A DNA stretch of 46,932 nt from an uncultured Muribaculaceae bacterium (GCA_947386115.1 CANDNO010000015.1:1-46932), one strand, 5' to 3'; positions 31,422 through 40,707 are shown, counted from the stretch's first letter. Translations and numbers: made by a program. The notes: generated from the sequence alone by a model not told the origin.

Positions 31422-33554
31422 ATGAATATAGCCCAAATAATAGCAGCCGAACTCGCGCTGCCGTTAAAAGGTGTCACCAAGTCGCTCGAGCTGCTCGGCG
31501 ACGGTGCCACAATCCCTTTCATAAGCCGCTATCGTAAAGAAGCCACAGGCTCGCTCGACGAGGTACAGCTTTTCAATATACAACAGCGTGCCAATGCTCT
31601 CGAAGAACTTGAAAAAAGAAAAGAGACCGTCATCAACACCATCGACGAGGCCGGGCGACTCACCGACGAGCTACGCCGCCGCATCGACGAGGTAACGACA
31701 ATGTCTCAGCTCGAAGATATCTACCTGCCCTACAAGCCCAAACGACGCACACGCGCCACCATCGCCCGCGAGCGCGGTCTCGAGCCCCTCGCCCGCATGC
31801 TCATGAGCCGCAACCTCACATCTTCGCCCGACATTGTCGCGCGCAAATTTGTCAACGCCGAGGTCACCGATATCGACGAGGCTCTCGCCGGTGCAAGCGA
31901 CATCATCGCCGAGTGGGTGAGCGAGAGCGAGCCCGCACGCCGCCAGATGCGCAACCTGTTCGACCGCTCGGCTACCATATCAGCTACACTCGTCAAGGGC
32001 CACGAGGATGACACCCTCTACCGCGACTATCACAACTATTCGAGCGACCTGCGCCGCTGCCCCTCCCACCGTTACCTCGCTATGCGACGGGCCGAGAAGG
32101 AGGGTATCGTGCGTGTCTCTATCGACGTCGATCGTGATAAGGCTTTCGAACGCCTCGACCGCATTTTCCTCAATAACGTTGCTCCCAAGGCCGAAGAAAT
32201 TGTCGAGAATGCCATTACCGACAGCTACAAGCGACTCCTCAAGCCTTCGATCGAAAACGAGACGGCATCGGCCGCCAAAGAACGCGCCGACAAGGCCGCC
32301 ATCGACATTTTCGCCGACAATCTGCGCCAGCTGCTCATGGGCGCTCCTCTCGGCCACAAACGTGTCATGGGCATCGACCCCGGTTTTCGCACGGGCTGCA
32401 AGGTCGTGTGCCTCGATGCTCAGGGCAACCTGCTGCACCACGACGTCATCTATCCCACAGCCCCGCGCAACGATACCGCCGGAGCCGCAAGAACAATCCG
32501 ACAACTCGTTGACCGCTATGCCATCGAAGCCATCTCGGTGGGCAACGGTACGGCATCGAGAGAGACCGAGCGCTTTCTCAAAGCCATCGACTGGAGCGGC
32601 AACTCGCCTTCTATCCATGTCGTGAACGAGGCGGGAGCATCGGTCTACTCAGCATCGGAAGTGGCACGCCGTGAGTTCCCCGACTATGATGTCACCGTGC
32701 GCGGAGCCGTATCTATTGCACGCCGTCTGCTCGACCCCATGGCCGAACTGGTAAAAATCGATCCCAAGTCGATAGGCGTCGGGCAGTATCAGCATGATGT
32801 CGACCAGAACGCCCTGAAAGCTTCACTCGACCACACCGTCGAGAGCTGTGTCAACTCGGTAGGCATCAACCTCAATACAGCCTCGCCCGAACTGCTGTCA
32901 TACGTTTCGGGCATCGGTCCCAAACTCGCCATAGCTATTGTCGACTACCGCATGTCGGTAGGCCCATTCAAGTCGCGCGACCAGTTGCTCGACGTGCCCC
33001 GTCTTGGCAATAAGGTCTACACCCAGGCTGCCGGATTCCTGCGCCTGCCCGAGTCGGCCAATCCTCTCGACAACACCGCTGTTCATCCCGAGCGTTACCG
33101 TCTCGTAGAGCGCATGGCTAAAGATGCCGGCTGCTCTGTCACTGAATTGATTAAATCTGAGGCCGCCCGCAAAAGCATTCGCCTCGACCGCTATGTCGAC
33201 GACTCGGTGGGATTGCCCACTCTCAACGATATTATGTCCGAGCTTTCACGCCCTGGACGTGATCCCCGCGGCGAGGTCTCCAATCTGCAGTTTGACGACA
33301 CCATCAACGATATCAGCGACCTTCATGCCGGAATGATTCTGCCGGGCATCGTAAACAACATCACTGCATTCGGTGCGTTTGTCGACCTCGGCATTCATCA
33401 AAGCGGACTGGTACACCTCTCTCAGTTGAGCGATCGCTTCATATCACATCCCTCCGAGGCAGTCAAGCTCGGTCAGCACGTCAGTGTCAAGGTAATCGAC
33501 GTTGACCTACAGCGCGGGCGCATATCATTATCAATGAAAGGAGTACAACAATGA
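31422..33554 (+). CDS. tex: Tex-family RNA-binding transcription accessory protein
   Basis: A 710-residue protein with the complete Tex layout: N-terminal helical domain with FISRYRKEATGSLDEVQL (about 25-45), IYLPYKPKRRTRA, the YqgF-like domain (VMGIDPGFRTGCKVV), helix-hairpin-helix (INLNTASPELLSYVSGIGPKLA), and a C-terminal S1 domain (GMILPGIVNNITAFGAFVDLG to LSMK, about 637-705). The S1 domain binds nucleic acid; Tex affects transcription and stress survival in other bacteria. The ATG 31422 is chosen; the longer frame overlaps the phosphoesterase gene. folK overlaps its stop by 4 bases. Confidence 0.96.
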   Translation: MNIAQIIAAELALPLKGVTKSLELLGDGATIPFISRYRKEATGSLDEVQLFNIQQRANALEELEKRKETVINTIDEAGRLTDELRRRIDEVTTMSQLEDIYLPYKPKRRTRATIARERGLEPLARMLMSRNLTSSPDIVARKFVNAEVTDIDEALAGASDIIAEWVSESEPARRQMRNLFDRSATISATLVKGHEDDTLYRDYHNYSSDLRRCPSHRYLAMRRAEKEGIVRVSIDVDRDKAFERLDRIFLNNVAPKAEEIVENAITDSYKRLLKPSIENETASAAKERADKAAIDIFADNLRQLLMGAPLGHKRVMGIDPGFRTGCKVVCLDAQGNLLHHDVIYPTAPRNDTAGAARTIRQLVDRYAIEAISVGNGTASRETERFLKAIDWSGNSPSIHVVNEAGASVYSASEVARREFPDYDVTVRGAVSIARRLLDPMAELVKIDPKSIGVGQYQHDVDQNALKASLDHTVESCVNSVGINLNTASPELLSYVSGIGPKLAIAIVDYRMSVGPFKSRDQLLDVPRLGNKVYTQAAGFLRLPESANPLDNTAVHPERYRLVERMAKDAGCSVTELIKSEAARKSIRLDRYVDDSVGLPTLNDIMSELSRPGRDPRGEVSNLQFDDTINDISDLHAGMILPGIVNNITAFGAFVDLGIHQSGLVHLSQLSDRFISHPSEAVKLGQHVSVKVIDVDLQRGRISLSMKGVQQ

Positions 33555-33925
33555 ACCGTGCCATAATCTCCCTCGGCAGCAACGTTACAGATAAAGAATC
33601 GATTTTAAACCGCGCTGTCGCCGACCTTGATATGAAGATAGTCGAGTCTACCCGGCCATACATCGACCCGGTCGACAATCAGCCCACCGCCCCCTACCTC
33701 AACATTGTAGCCGTGATTGAGACCGAGTTGGATCATGACACTCTGCGTGCTTTTTTCAAAGAACTGGAACGGAAAGCTGGACGAACAGAAAGCGATAAAT
33801 CATCCGGCCTGGTACCTCTCGACATTGACATCGTCCTGTTCAACGGCACGATAATGAGGCCCGGCGACTTCGAGCGTGAGTATTTCAAGCACGGTTATCG
33901 ACTGCTCTCTATCACAAGACCGTAG
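33551..33925 (+). CDS. folK: HPPK (FolK), short and divergent
   Basis: A 124-residue protein, against about 160 in E. coli. The start RAIISLGSNVTDKE is the HPPK glycine loop, PYLNIVAVIET is conserved, and PLDIDIVLFNG carries the two metal-binding aspartates. The usual R-x-GPR-x-LDLDI catalytic loop is shortened to SSGLVPLDIDI, losing an arginine that closes the active site in E. coli HPPK. It should transfer pyrophosphate to hydroxymethyl-dihydropterin in folate synthesis, but activity is less sure. ATGA overlap with tex, and 31-base overlap with the convergent comEC. Confidence 0.75.
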   Translation: MNRAIISLGSNVTDKESILNRAVADLDMKIVESTRPYIDPVDNQPTAPYLNIVAVIETELDHDTLRAFFKELERKAGRTESDKSSGLVPLDIDIVLFNGTIMRPGDFEREYFKHGYRLLSITRP

Positions 33926-35883
33926 TCATCTTCCAGGCTTCTTACCGCCCTGCCCGTTTCACGCAGTTCATTGAAGTAGCGCCGCCGACGGCGTGAATTG
34001 ATATCACTTCCTAACAATATCGAATCACACTCTACCGATGTCGCAAGACCCACAATATCAGCCTTGAAGCCTCGGCAAACGATAAGATAATCGGCCGACA
34101 CGCCCCGCGGTATCTCGTTGCTGTTCACAACCACAATCCTTTGCTTGCCATACTCAATCATCACGTTATGGCCCGCACAGGCCCGGTCACACACCACAAG
34201 CGAATCTATATCCCGCCGGCCTAAAAATTCATCATAACGTTTTGAAGCGTATCGCGCCTCATCGTCAAGCTGGTGTCGCGGTACCGACGACAACATAAAG
34301 GCTTGATTCCCTTTCGTATATATAAGATTGGTAGCATCGGCACTACGCCCCACAAATAGCTTGTCGACCTCATCACCTCCTGCGTTGACTGATACCAAAA
34401 ACAACGCTATGGCAGTCACGGCAACATAAATCATCCACCTTTTCCTGTAATACAACAGAATCAGTACCGACACAATCACTGCATAGGCTGCGATGACACT
34501 CCACCACGGCAGGTATAGATTGTCGACCGTCGAGTGCGGTAGACCGGCTGTCTTGTCGGCCGTTGTAATCACTATATTGCATAAGGCATCCACCGCGTTA
34601 TCGAGTAAGCTCCAGTCTATACCAGCGGCCTGTAATGCCAAGACAACGAGAGCTCCCGCCAAGAGTAACGGCAAGACAATAGCACAAGGGATGTTTGCGG
34701 CAATAAAATATACCGGGAACTGATGAAAATAATACACCGCAGCCGGCAGCGTGCCTATGACTGCCGAGAGAGTATAGACAAGGTAGCTCGTAACAATCCT
34801 CAACAGGCGGTTGCGGGTCGATATCTCGGGCAAGGCAGCCGGAATGGCAATCAGTGCAAAGACCGCGAGAAATGAGAGCTGGAACCCGGGCGCAAAAAGC
34901 TGTCGGGGTGAAAAAACAAGAATCACTATCGCCGCGAAACACAGGGCGTTGGCCGACGAATACCCTCTACCTATAATTTTAGCAACAAGCAATAGCGAGA
35001 ACATAATCACGGCACGAGTCACCGACGGCGACATTCCCGTCATCAAGGCATACCACCACAACAGCAATATCACAATAATCCAACGACACTTTCTATGGCC
35101 GGCCCAGGCCAGAGGGAACAATACAAACGAAAGAATTCCGGCAATAATTGCGACATGCATTCCGCTCAGTGCCAGCACATGCGCCAGTCCGGCCGCGGCA
35201 AAACCGGGCCTGCGCTCATAATCGAGAAGCGAGTCATCACCCAACAGCACTGCCGCAATGAATTCCTGTGACGACTCCTTAAGACCACTGCGCGTAATAT
35301 CATCGATAAATTTTCCACGTAGCCGTTTTATCTTCCACAACAGGCTTTCGTTTCGGCCTGTAACCGCCAGTGAATCATGCAAAACCGTAGCGCGCGAAAC
35401 AATATGATTACGGTAATAAAAGTCCGATAAATCTGTATCACCGTCTACATCCCGTGGCGAATCAAGCCCTTTGAAACTCGCCGAAAAAGAAATGTAATCA
35501 CCCGGAGCGACACCGTCTTCAAATCCAGGCACTGTTAGATAGCAATTTCCCTCGTAATCACCTATCATCGAGACAATACACCTCTGCGACATCTCGCTTT
35601 CCCTTACCGACTTTACAAGCCCCGAGCCTCTGTGAACACCTTCATGAGGCACATTTCCCCGCCCCTTGAAGGCATCTGCCTCTCCGGCCACAAGCCCTAC
35701 AATCACAGTTGCAAAAAGCACAGCTATATAACGCCGCTTCAACAAAAGCGCCGATACCGTGCAACATAACAGTAGCGCAATAACAATGAATACCTCGTCA
35801 CCGAGCCGGCGCGATACCACTATCCCCGCAATGATCGAGAACATTACAGGCAGCAGCGGTACGTAGCTCAGTGGCGGCCGCAT
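33895..35883 (-). CDS. comEC: ComEC/Rec2-family membrane protein
   Basis: A 662-residue polytopic protein. After two N-terminal helices comes a DUF4131-like soluble domain (GDYISFSASF, around 120-180), then the competence core: LLGDDSLLDYERRPGFAAAGLAHVLALSGMHVAII, the GMSPSVTRAVIMF segment and several helices. The C-terminal 130 residues lack the HxHxDH of a metallo-beta-lactamase domain, as is common in Bacteroidota. It would form the inner-membrane DNA uptake channel. I chose the ATG at 35883, 10 bases after the aroE stop; the frame itself reaches 35922, inside aroE. Likely co-transcribed with aroE. Confidence 0.9.
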   Translation of the reverse strand: MRPPLSYVPLLPVMFSIIAGIVVSRRLGDEVFIVIALLLCCTVSALLLKRRYIAVLFATVIVGLVAGEADAFKGRGNVPHEGVHRGSGLVKSVRESEMSQRCIVSMIGDYEGNCYLTVPGFEDGVAPGDYISFSASFKGLDSPRDVDGDTDLSDFYYRNHIVSRATVLHDSLAVTGRNESLLWKIKRLRGKFIDDITRSGLKESSQEFIAAVLLGDDSLLDYERRPGFAAAGLAHVLALSGMHVAIIAGILSFVLFPLAWAGHRKCRWIIVILLLWWYALMTGMSPSVTRAVIMFSLLLVAKIIGRGYSSANALCFAAIVILVFSPRQLFAPGFQLSFLAVFALIAIPAALPEISTRNRLLRIVTSYLVYTLSAVIGTLPAAVYYFHQFPVYFIAANIPCAIVLPLLLAGALVVLALQAAGIDWSLLDNAVDALCNIVITTADKTAGLPHSTVDNLYLPWWSVIAAYAVIVSVLILLYYRKRWMIYVAVTAIALFLVSVNAGGDEVDKLFVGRSADATNLIYTKGNQAFMLSSVPRHQLDDEARYASKRYDEFLGRRDIDSLVVCDRACAGHNVMIEYGKQRIVVVNSNEIPRGVSADYLIVCRGFKADIVGLATSVECDSILLGSDINSRRRRRYFNELRETGRAVRSLEDDYGLVIESSR

Positions 35884-35893
35884 CTGTGATCGG

Positions 35894-36643
35894 TTACGAG
35901 TTCCATATATCCCACGATGCAAATGCCTGGAGCATCAGCATCTCGAGACCGTTCTTAGTCTTGGCGCCATGTTCGGCAGCGCGCTTCATGAACAGTGTCT
36001 CGTCGGGATTATAGAGCAGGTCGTAACAAAGATGCTCGGGTGTGAGCAGGTCGTAAGGAATGTCGGGACACTCGTCGATATTGGGATACATCCCCAACGG
36101 TGTGGTGTTCACTATTACGGTGTGCGACGACATCACCTCGGGAGTGAGATCTTGATATGTAAGCACACCATCGCGGGCTGTGCGCGATACTATCACCGGC
36201 TCCACCCCGAGTTGCTTCAATGAATACATTACCGCGCGCGAGGCACCGCCCGACCCTAACACGAGCGCTTTCTTGTGCCCTTCGGTCAGCAACGGCTTTA
36301 TCGAGTCGGTAAATCCTATGACATCGGTATTGTAACCGGTGAGACTCAAGTCGTCGCCGTTGCGGGTAAACTTTATGACATTTACCGCACCCACCTCCTT
36401 GGCTACAGGGTTCATCGCGTCCATATATGGTATGACATCCTGTTTGTAAGGGATCGTCACATTCAGTCCGCTCAGATCAGGATACTCGCTTATCAGCTCC
36501 ATCAAGTCCCCTATGTCGGGCAGCTCGAAATTGCGATACTTGGCATTTATTCCCTCAGCCTCAAACTTGGTGTTGAAATACTGCTGTGAAAAAGAGTGTC
36601 CCAGCGGGAAACCTATCAGACCATAAAGTTTAAACGGGTTCAT
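35894..36643 (-). CDS. aroE: Shikimate dehydrogenase
   Basis: A 249-residue AroE. Shikimate-binding SxS is in PLGHSFSQ, the catalytic lysine in NVTIPYKQ (about residue 67), and the paired Asp in GYNTDVIGF; the NADP loop is VLGSGGASRAVMYSL. It reduces 3-dehydroshikimate in aromatic amino-acid synthesis. Slightly short (E. coli 272) but all motifs are present. A promoter box lies 20 bases upstream, and comEC follows after 10 bases. Confidence 0.96.
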   Translation of the reverse strand: MNPFKLYGLIGFPLGHSFSQQYFNTKFEAEGINAKYRNFELPDIGDLMELISEYPDLSGLNVTIPYKQDVIPYMDAMNPVAKEVGAVNVIKFTRNGDDLSLTGYNTDVIGFTDSIKPLLTEGHKKALVLGSGGASRAVMYSLKQLGVEPVIVSRTARDGVLTYQDLTPEVMSSHTVIVNTTPLGMYPNIDECPDIPYDLLTPEHLCYDLLYNPDETLFMKRAAEHGAKTKNGLEMLMLQAFASWDIWNS

Positions 36644-36670
36644 AATGTCATGAGTGTTATAAATTTTTCA

Positions 36671-36678
36671 CAAAAATA
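36671..36678 (-). promoter_or_regulatory. Predicted -7 box of aroE-comEC
   Basis: Minus strand TATTTTTG; start near 36664, about 20 bases before the aroE ATG. Confidence 0.55.
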
Positions 36679-36786
36679 ATCATTTATAGTTTTACATCTC
36701 TATTGCTCATGCGTGTAAATTTGACAATTATTTATCTTTAACACATTTTAACAAATGCGAAATAACATTCTATTGCCCCTTATAGT

Positions 36787-36794
36787 TAACTTTG
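36787..36794 (+). promoter_or_regulatory. Predicted promoter of nfo, upstream of the inserted element
   Basis: TAACTTTG, an exact TAnnTTTG match, with predicted start near 36801. The 194-bp element begins 13 bases later. Without the element and one copy of its target duplication, this start would lie about 16 bases from the nfo ATG, a normal distance. Confidence 0.55.
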
Positions 36795-36813
36795 TTGTAG
36801 ACAAACAAAATAT

Positions 36814-37007
36814 AAGTAACTCGCAAAAATTAGCTGCGAGTGATTTTTGAGGTTTGTTAGAGTAATTTTTGTTTGAAGACGAAGGCGTGTAGCGAGCTAC
36901 ACAACTGAGGATGAAAGCAAAAAGCGCCGAACAAAGTCAAAAAGCGCCGCAGTAGGCACGAGTTATTTAATAATTGAATAATGTAAACTAATTTTTAAGA
37001 GTTACTT
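36814..37007 (+). mobile_element. 194-bp MITE-like element, copy 1 (nfo leader)
   Basis: Ends are 20-base inverted repeats with two mismatches (AAGTAACTCGCAAAAATTAG and CTAATTTTTAAGAGTTACTT). AATAT precedes and follows it directly, a 5-bp target duplication. Internal features: CTCGCA/TGCGAG hairpin at the 5' end, the palindrome GTGTAGCGAGCTACAC, and two AAAAAGCGCCG repeats. No coding capacity. About 94% identical, without gaps by my count, to the copy at 43914-44107. The nfo ATG lies 3 bases past its end. Confidence 0.8.
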
Positions 37008-37010
37008 AAT

Positions 37011-37853
37011 ATGAAATATATAGGAGCACATGTATCGGTCGAGGGCGGAGTAAGCACAGCACCCGGCCGCGCCCACGAAATAGGAGCCACCTCGTTTGCA
37101 CTATTCACGCGCAACCCCTCACGGTGGTCTTCACCCGCTATCAAGGAGGCCGAGGCCGAGCGCTTCAAAGCCAACTGCGAGACCTACGGATTCACCCCCG
37201 ACAGGATTCTTCCTCATGACAGTTTCCTTATCAACCTCGGAGCACCCGACAGCGCCAAGCTCGAGATGTCGCGACGTGCATTTCTCGACGAGATAAACCG
37301 TTGCAGTCAGCTCGGCCTTACGATGCTCAATTTCCACCCCGGTTCACACCTCAACGCCATCCCGGTTGACGATTGCCTTGAACTTATAGCCGACTCTATC
37401 AACAGGACGCTCGAAGTCACCGAGGGCGTAAAGGCAGTAATCGAAAGCACAGCCGGCCAGGGATCCAACCTTGGCTACAGCTTCGAGCACCTTTCAGCCA
37501 TCATCGACCGTGTGGAAGACAAGAGCCGCGTTGGCGTATGTATCGACACCTGCCACACTTTTGCTGCCGGTTATGATCTCGCATCGCCACAGGGATATGA
37601 GGATGCCTGGAACGAGTTTGACCGCGTTGTCGGATTCAAGTACCTCTCGGGAATGCACCTCAACGACTCGAAAAAAGGCCGTGGAAGCCGCGTAGACCGC
37701 CATGAGCTCATCGGCCAAGGCACTCTCGGCGAAGAATTCTTCGCCCGACTGATGGCCGACCCGCGTATGGACAACATCCCGCTCATTCTCGAAACCCCCG
37801 ACCCCACACAGTGGCCTCGCGAAATCGAATGGCTCAATTCAATGTGTAAATAA
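37011..37853 (+). CDS. nfo: Endonuclease IV (AP endonuclease)
   Basis: A 280-residue Nfo, full length. The zinc-site motifs are clear: [10 protein letters not shown] (H7), LNFHPGSHL (about H107), [10 protein letters not shown] (E), [15 protein letters not shown] (D, H), [18 protein letters not shown] (H, D, H) and LILETPD (E). It cleaves DNA 5' of abasic sites in base-excision repair. The start follows directly after a 194-bp mobile element inserted in its leader, so its mRNA should carry that element. The MFS gene begins 29 bases downstream and may share the transcript. Confidence 0.97.
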   Translation: MKYIGAHVSVEGGVSTAPGRAHEIGATSFALFTRNPSRWSSPAIKEAEAERFKANCETYGFTPDRILPHDSFLINLGAPDSAKLEMSRRAFLDEINRCSQLGLTMLNFHPGSHLNAIPVDDCLELIADSINRTLEVTEGVKAVIESTAGQGSNLGYSFEHLSAIIDRVEDKSRVGVCIDTCHTFAAGYDLASPQGYEDAWNEFDRVVGFKYLSGMHLNDSKKGRGSRVDRHELIGQGTLGEEFFARLMADPRMDNIPLILETPDPTQWPREIEWLNSMCK

Positions 37854-37882
37854 AAAAATGCTTGTATAAAACCTTACCTGCC

Positions 37883-39664
37883 ATGCAAAAACCCGACTTG
37901 TCATTTTGGAAATTATGGAATCTGAGCTTCGGTTTCTTCGGAGTGCAGACAGCCTATGCCCTACAAAGCGCTCAAGTGAGCCGTATATTTTCTACAATCG
38001 GAGCCGATCCTCACGATCTCAGCTACTTCTGGATTCTCCCTCCTCTGATGGGCCTGATCGTACAGCCCATCGTAGGCACATCGAGCGACCGCACTTGGAA
38101 CCGTTTCGGCCGTCGTCTCCCCTACCTGCTGGCCGGAGCGCTTATAGCCGTTATCGTGATGTGTTTCCTGCCCAACGCCGGCAGCCTCGGCTTCACGCTC
38201 AGCTCTGCAATACTCTTCGGACTGTTCATGCTCATGCTGCTCGACACTTCACTCAACATGGCCATGCAACCTTTCAAAATGCTTGTGGGCGATGTCGTGA
38301 ACGAGAAACAGAAAGGACTGGCCTACTCCATCCAGAGCGCGCTATGTAATGCAGGCTCGGTACTGGGTTACCTCGCACCGATACTGCTCGGACTGTTCCT
38401 CAGCACAACCGCACCCAAAGGAGTTGTACCTCAGAACCTTATATGGGCATTCTACGTGTGCGCTGCCATCGTTATACTGTGCGTTATCTACACATTTGTC
38501 AAAGTCAAGGAAATGCCCCCGCGCGAGTATGCTATCTACAACGAGGTTGAAAACGTACCTTCGGGAAAACGTGACAACCTGCTCAAACTGCTCGTCAAGG
38601 CGCCCAAAGTATTCTGGACCGTAGGTCTCGTACAGTTCTTTTGCTGGGCTGCATTCCTTTATATGTGGACCTACTCGACCGATGCCATTGCCGGACACGC
38701 ATTCGACGCTCCCGCAACACAAAAAATCACCGGCATAACAATTAATGGCCAGCACTACATCGACAAGTACCTGCTGCACAACGGCAACATGATAATCGAG
38801 AACGGCACCCTCACGATTGCCGGCGTAAACGTTAACGGCCAATTCGTATCACCCTCGACCGTAGTGCTTGACGGCGATACCATTATCGACGGCGGACAGC
38901 TGCGTTATACCTACGGCGTTGCCAAGGCCGCCCCGGGCGAAATACTCGCCGATGCCGGTCTGAAAGTCATGATCGACGGCCGCGAGGTTGAATTGACCGA
39001 GCCAATGCCATCAGTAACCTCACTTAGCCGTGTGCCTGCCGAGGGCCGCCTCGAACTTGCACACATAGCCAAACACAATGAAGCCGACGGCATCTATGAA
39101 CTCGAGGAAATCACCTCTCTACCCGCGACTGCAGGAGAGAACATCGAGCTTGAATATTCAACAGTCCTCAACACTCAATCCCTTGAGTATCAGCAAGCTG
39201 GTAACTGGAACGGCGTTTACCTCGCCATACAGGGTGTCGTAGCACTGCTCTGGGCCATGGCTCTGCCACGTTTTCGCAACCGCCGTTTAGGCTATTCCGT
39301 CAGCCTCGTTCTTGGAGCAATAGGCTTTATATCAAGCTGGTACCTCAACTCGCAGTGGATGCTTACCGTGTCGTTCGGACTCATGGGCATAGCCTGGGCA
39401 GCAATGCTTGCAATGCCATTCACCATCCTCACCAACGCACTGAAAGGCAGCAATATCGGAGCCTACCTCGGACTCTTCAACTGCACCATCTGCGTTCCGC
39501 AGATAGTAGCCGCACTGCTCGGCGGAAGCATCCTCGCCCTCTTCCCCCTCGCCGCCAACGGCGTGACCCAGACAGCCCTGATGCTCGTCACCTCAGGCAT
39601 CCTCCTCCTAATCGCCGCCGCCAGCGTCTGGATAGTCCGCGAAACCACCCCCACAAAAGAGTAG
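37883..39664 (+). CDS. MFS (SLC45-like) sugar transporter with inserted domain
   Basis: A 593-residue transporter. Start MQKPDLSFWKLWNLSFGFFG and the RFGRRLPYLLAG loop are typical of GPH/SLC45-type glycoside transporters. Membrane helices fill residues about 10-265 and 440-590. Between them, about residues 278-435, lies a hydrophilic, beta-rich insert (ITINGQHYIDKYLL, DGDTIIDGGQLRYTYG, AEGRLELAHIAKH) at the position between the two halves or in an outside loop near helix 7. Such an insert is not standard for MFS proteins and could bind or sense sugar. The ATG at 37883 is preferred over one seven codons upstream. The gal operon lies 1.1 kb away on the other strand. Confidence 0.85.
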   Translation: MQKPDLSFWKLWNLSFGFFGVQTAYALQSAQVSRIFSTIGADPHDLSYFWILPPLMGLIVQPIVGTSSDRTWNRFGRRLPYLLAGALIAVIVMCFLPNAGSLGFTLSSAILFGLFMLMLLDTSLNMAMQPFKMLVGDVVNEKQKGLAYSIQSALCNAGSVLGYLAPILLGLFLSTTAPKGVVPQNLIWAFYVCAAIVILCVIYTFVKVKEMPPREYAIYNEVENVPSGKRDNLLKLLVKAPKVFWTVGLVQFFCWAAFLYMWTYSTDAIAGHAFDAPATQKITGITINGQHYIDKYLLHNGNMIIENGTLTIAGVNVNGQFVSPSTVVLDGDTIIDGGQLRYTYGVAKAAPGEILADAGLKVMIDGREVELTEPMPSVTSLSRVPAEGRLELAHIAKHNEADGIYELEEITSLPATAGENIELEYSTVLNTQSLEYQQAGNWNGVYLAIQGVVALLWAMALPRFRNRRLGYSVSLVLGAIGFISSWYLNSQWMLTVSFGLMGIAWAAMLAMPFTILTNALKGSNIGAYLGLFNCTICVPQIVAALLGGSILALFPLAANGVTQTALMLVTSGILLLIAAASVWIVRETTPTKE

Positions 39665-39691
39665 CCCTCTACCCCTATGCAACCGCGCCGC

Positions 39692-40349
39692 AAAAGCCCA
39701 AGTATTCCGCGGGCTCACCACTTCGTACCTTGAGCACGAAGCCCGGTCAAGCCGGAGGCTTGGGACTTTGTTAACCGCGGGCGCTCGTCGCCCGTGGCAG
39801 GCAAGATGCTCACGCTCACAGTCCCGGAAGGACTGTACTTCCGAGATGTCCGACCCCATCCTGGGTCGTAGACACATGGTGAGACCGCCCCTCCACGGGT
39901 GACAAGCACCCGCGGTTAACAAAATGCGCAGGCCTCCGGCCTGCTACAACGGCGGAGCCGTTGCATTTGACCCCCCCGCGATCATTCGTGGGGTCCAGTG
40001 CCCTCATCCCCCACATCCTACAACGGCGGAGCCGTTGCACAGAAAAGCCCAAGTATTCCGCGGGCTCACCATCTTGTACCTTGAGCCCAAAGCCCGGTCA
40101 AGCCGGAGGCTTGGAACCTGATTAACCGCGGGCGCTCGTCGCCCGTGGTAGGCAAGATGCTCACGCCGCAGTCCCGGAAGGACTGTACTTCCGAGATGTC
40201 CGACCCCATCCTGGGTCGTGGGCAGATAGTGGGACCGCCCCTCCACGGGTGACAAGCACCCGCGGTTAACAAAATGCGCAGGCCTCCCGCCTGCCACAAC
40301 GGCGGAGCCGTTGCATTTGACCACCCCCCCACGATCATTCGTGGGGTCC
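39692..40349. repeat. GC-rich 351-bp tandem duplication
   Basis: Unit A starts at 39692, unit B at 40043 (both AAAAGCCCAAGTATTCCGCG); similarity ends near 40349. Each unit has GTTAACCGCGGG and CCCGCGGTTAAC as inverted arms about 140 bases apart, smaller palindromes such as CAGTCCCGGAAGGACTG, and an ATCATTCGTGGGGTCC end. Frames on the minus strand are repeat translations, not genes. It fills the 868-base gap between the MFS gene and the small gene at 40533. Looks like a REP/BIME-type intergenic element; no transposase nearby. Confidence 0.85.
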
Positions 40350-40388
40350 GGCCGGCCTCTACCTCTTCCTTCAACGGTAGAGCCGTTG
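39947..40388. repeat. Four copies of a REP-like palindrome
   Basis: CAACGGCGGAGCCGTTG (7-bp arms, GGA loop) at 39947-39963, 40021-40037 and 40297-40313, with a variant CAACGGTAGAGCCGTTG at 40372-40388. Three are followed by CA. The hairpin at 27713-27765 contains a related core. Confidence 0.85.
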
Positions 40389-40466
40389 CACCTCGTTGAT
40401 GGCTGCTGACCGTGGGGAGGTAGATGTCGAGGGTGGATTTGACGGGGGACGGGGGACGACAGAAGG

Positions 40467-40492
40467 CAGGGTGTACCGGCGGGTACACCCTG
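40467..40492 (-). terminator. Terminator hairpin after the 56-residue gene
   Basis: Perfect 11-bp stem CAGGGTGTACC (40467-40477) with GGTACACCCTG (40482-40492) and a 4-base loop, 41 bases after the small gene on the minus strand. Confidence 0.6.
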
Positions 40493-40532
40493 TTGTTAAG
40501 GCTTGCTGCTCAATGGTTTTTGGAACAGGCTT

Positions 40533-40703
40533 TTACTTTTTGGAGAATTTTTCCTGTATAAACTCGGTGGCTTTCTCCTTTACTGTCTCAATCACTTCTT
40601 TGCCTTTCTCGGTGTTGGCAAATTCCTGTGCTTTCTCTACTACTGTCTTCACGTTATCGTTGTTGAGAAGATCGGAAGCTTTGTCTTTTAAGTCTTCAAA
40701 CAT
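40533..40703 (-). CDS. 56-residue charged helical protein
   Basis: A short protein beginning MFEDLKDKASDLLNNDNVKT and continuing with heptad-like VVEKAQEF, GKEVIETVKEKATEF and ending KFSKK. It is rich in K and E, with no signal or membrane helix, and should form amphipathic helices or a coiled coil. It vaguely resembles small CsbD/MT0933-type stress or antitoxin-like proteins, but I cannot assign a family. A strong hairpin ends 4 bases before the start codon, so its translation could be structure-controlled. It may be the last gene of the gal operon. Confidence 0.65.
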   Translation of the reverse strand: MFEDLKDKASDLLNNDNVKTVVEKAQEFANTEKGKEVIETVKEKATEFIQEKFSKK

Positions 40704-40707
40704 AATA

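Noticed and set aside
39463-40488. Minus-strand frames of 76-147 codons over the GC-rich repeat
   Set aside because: They are translations of the tandem repeat and recur in each unit in different frames; no start signals or domain features.
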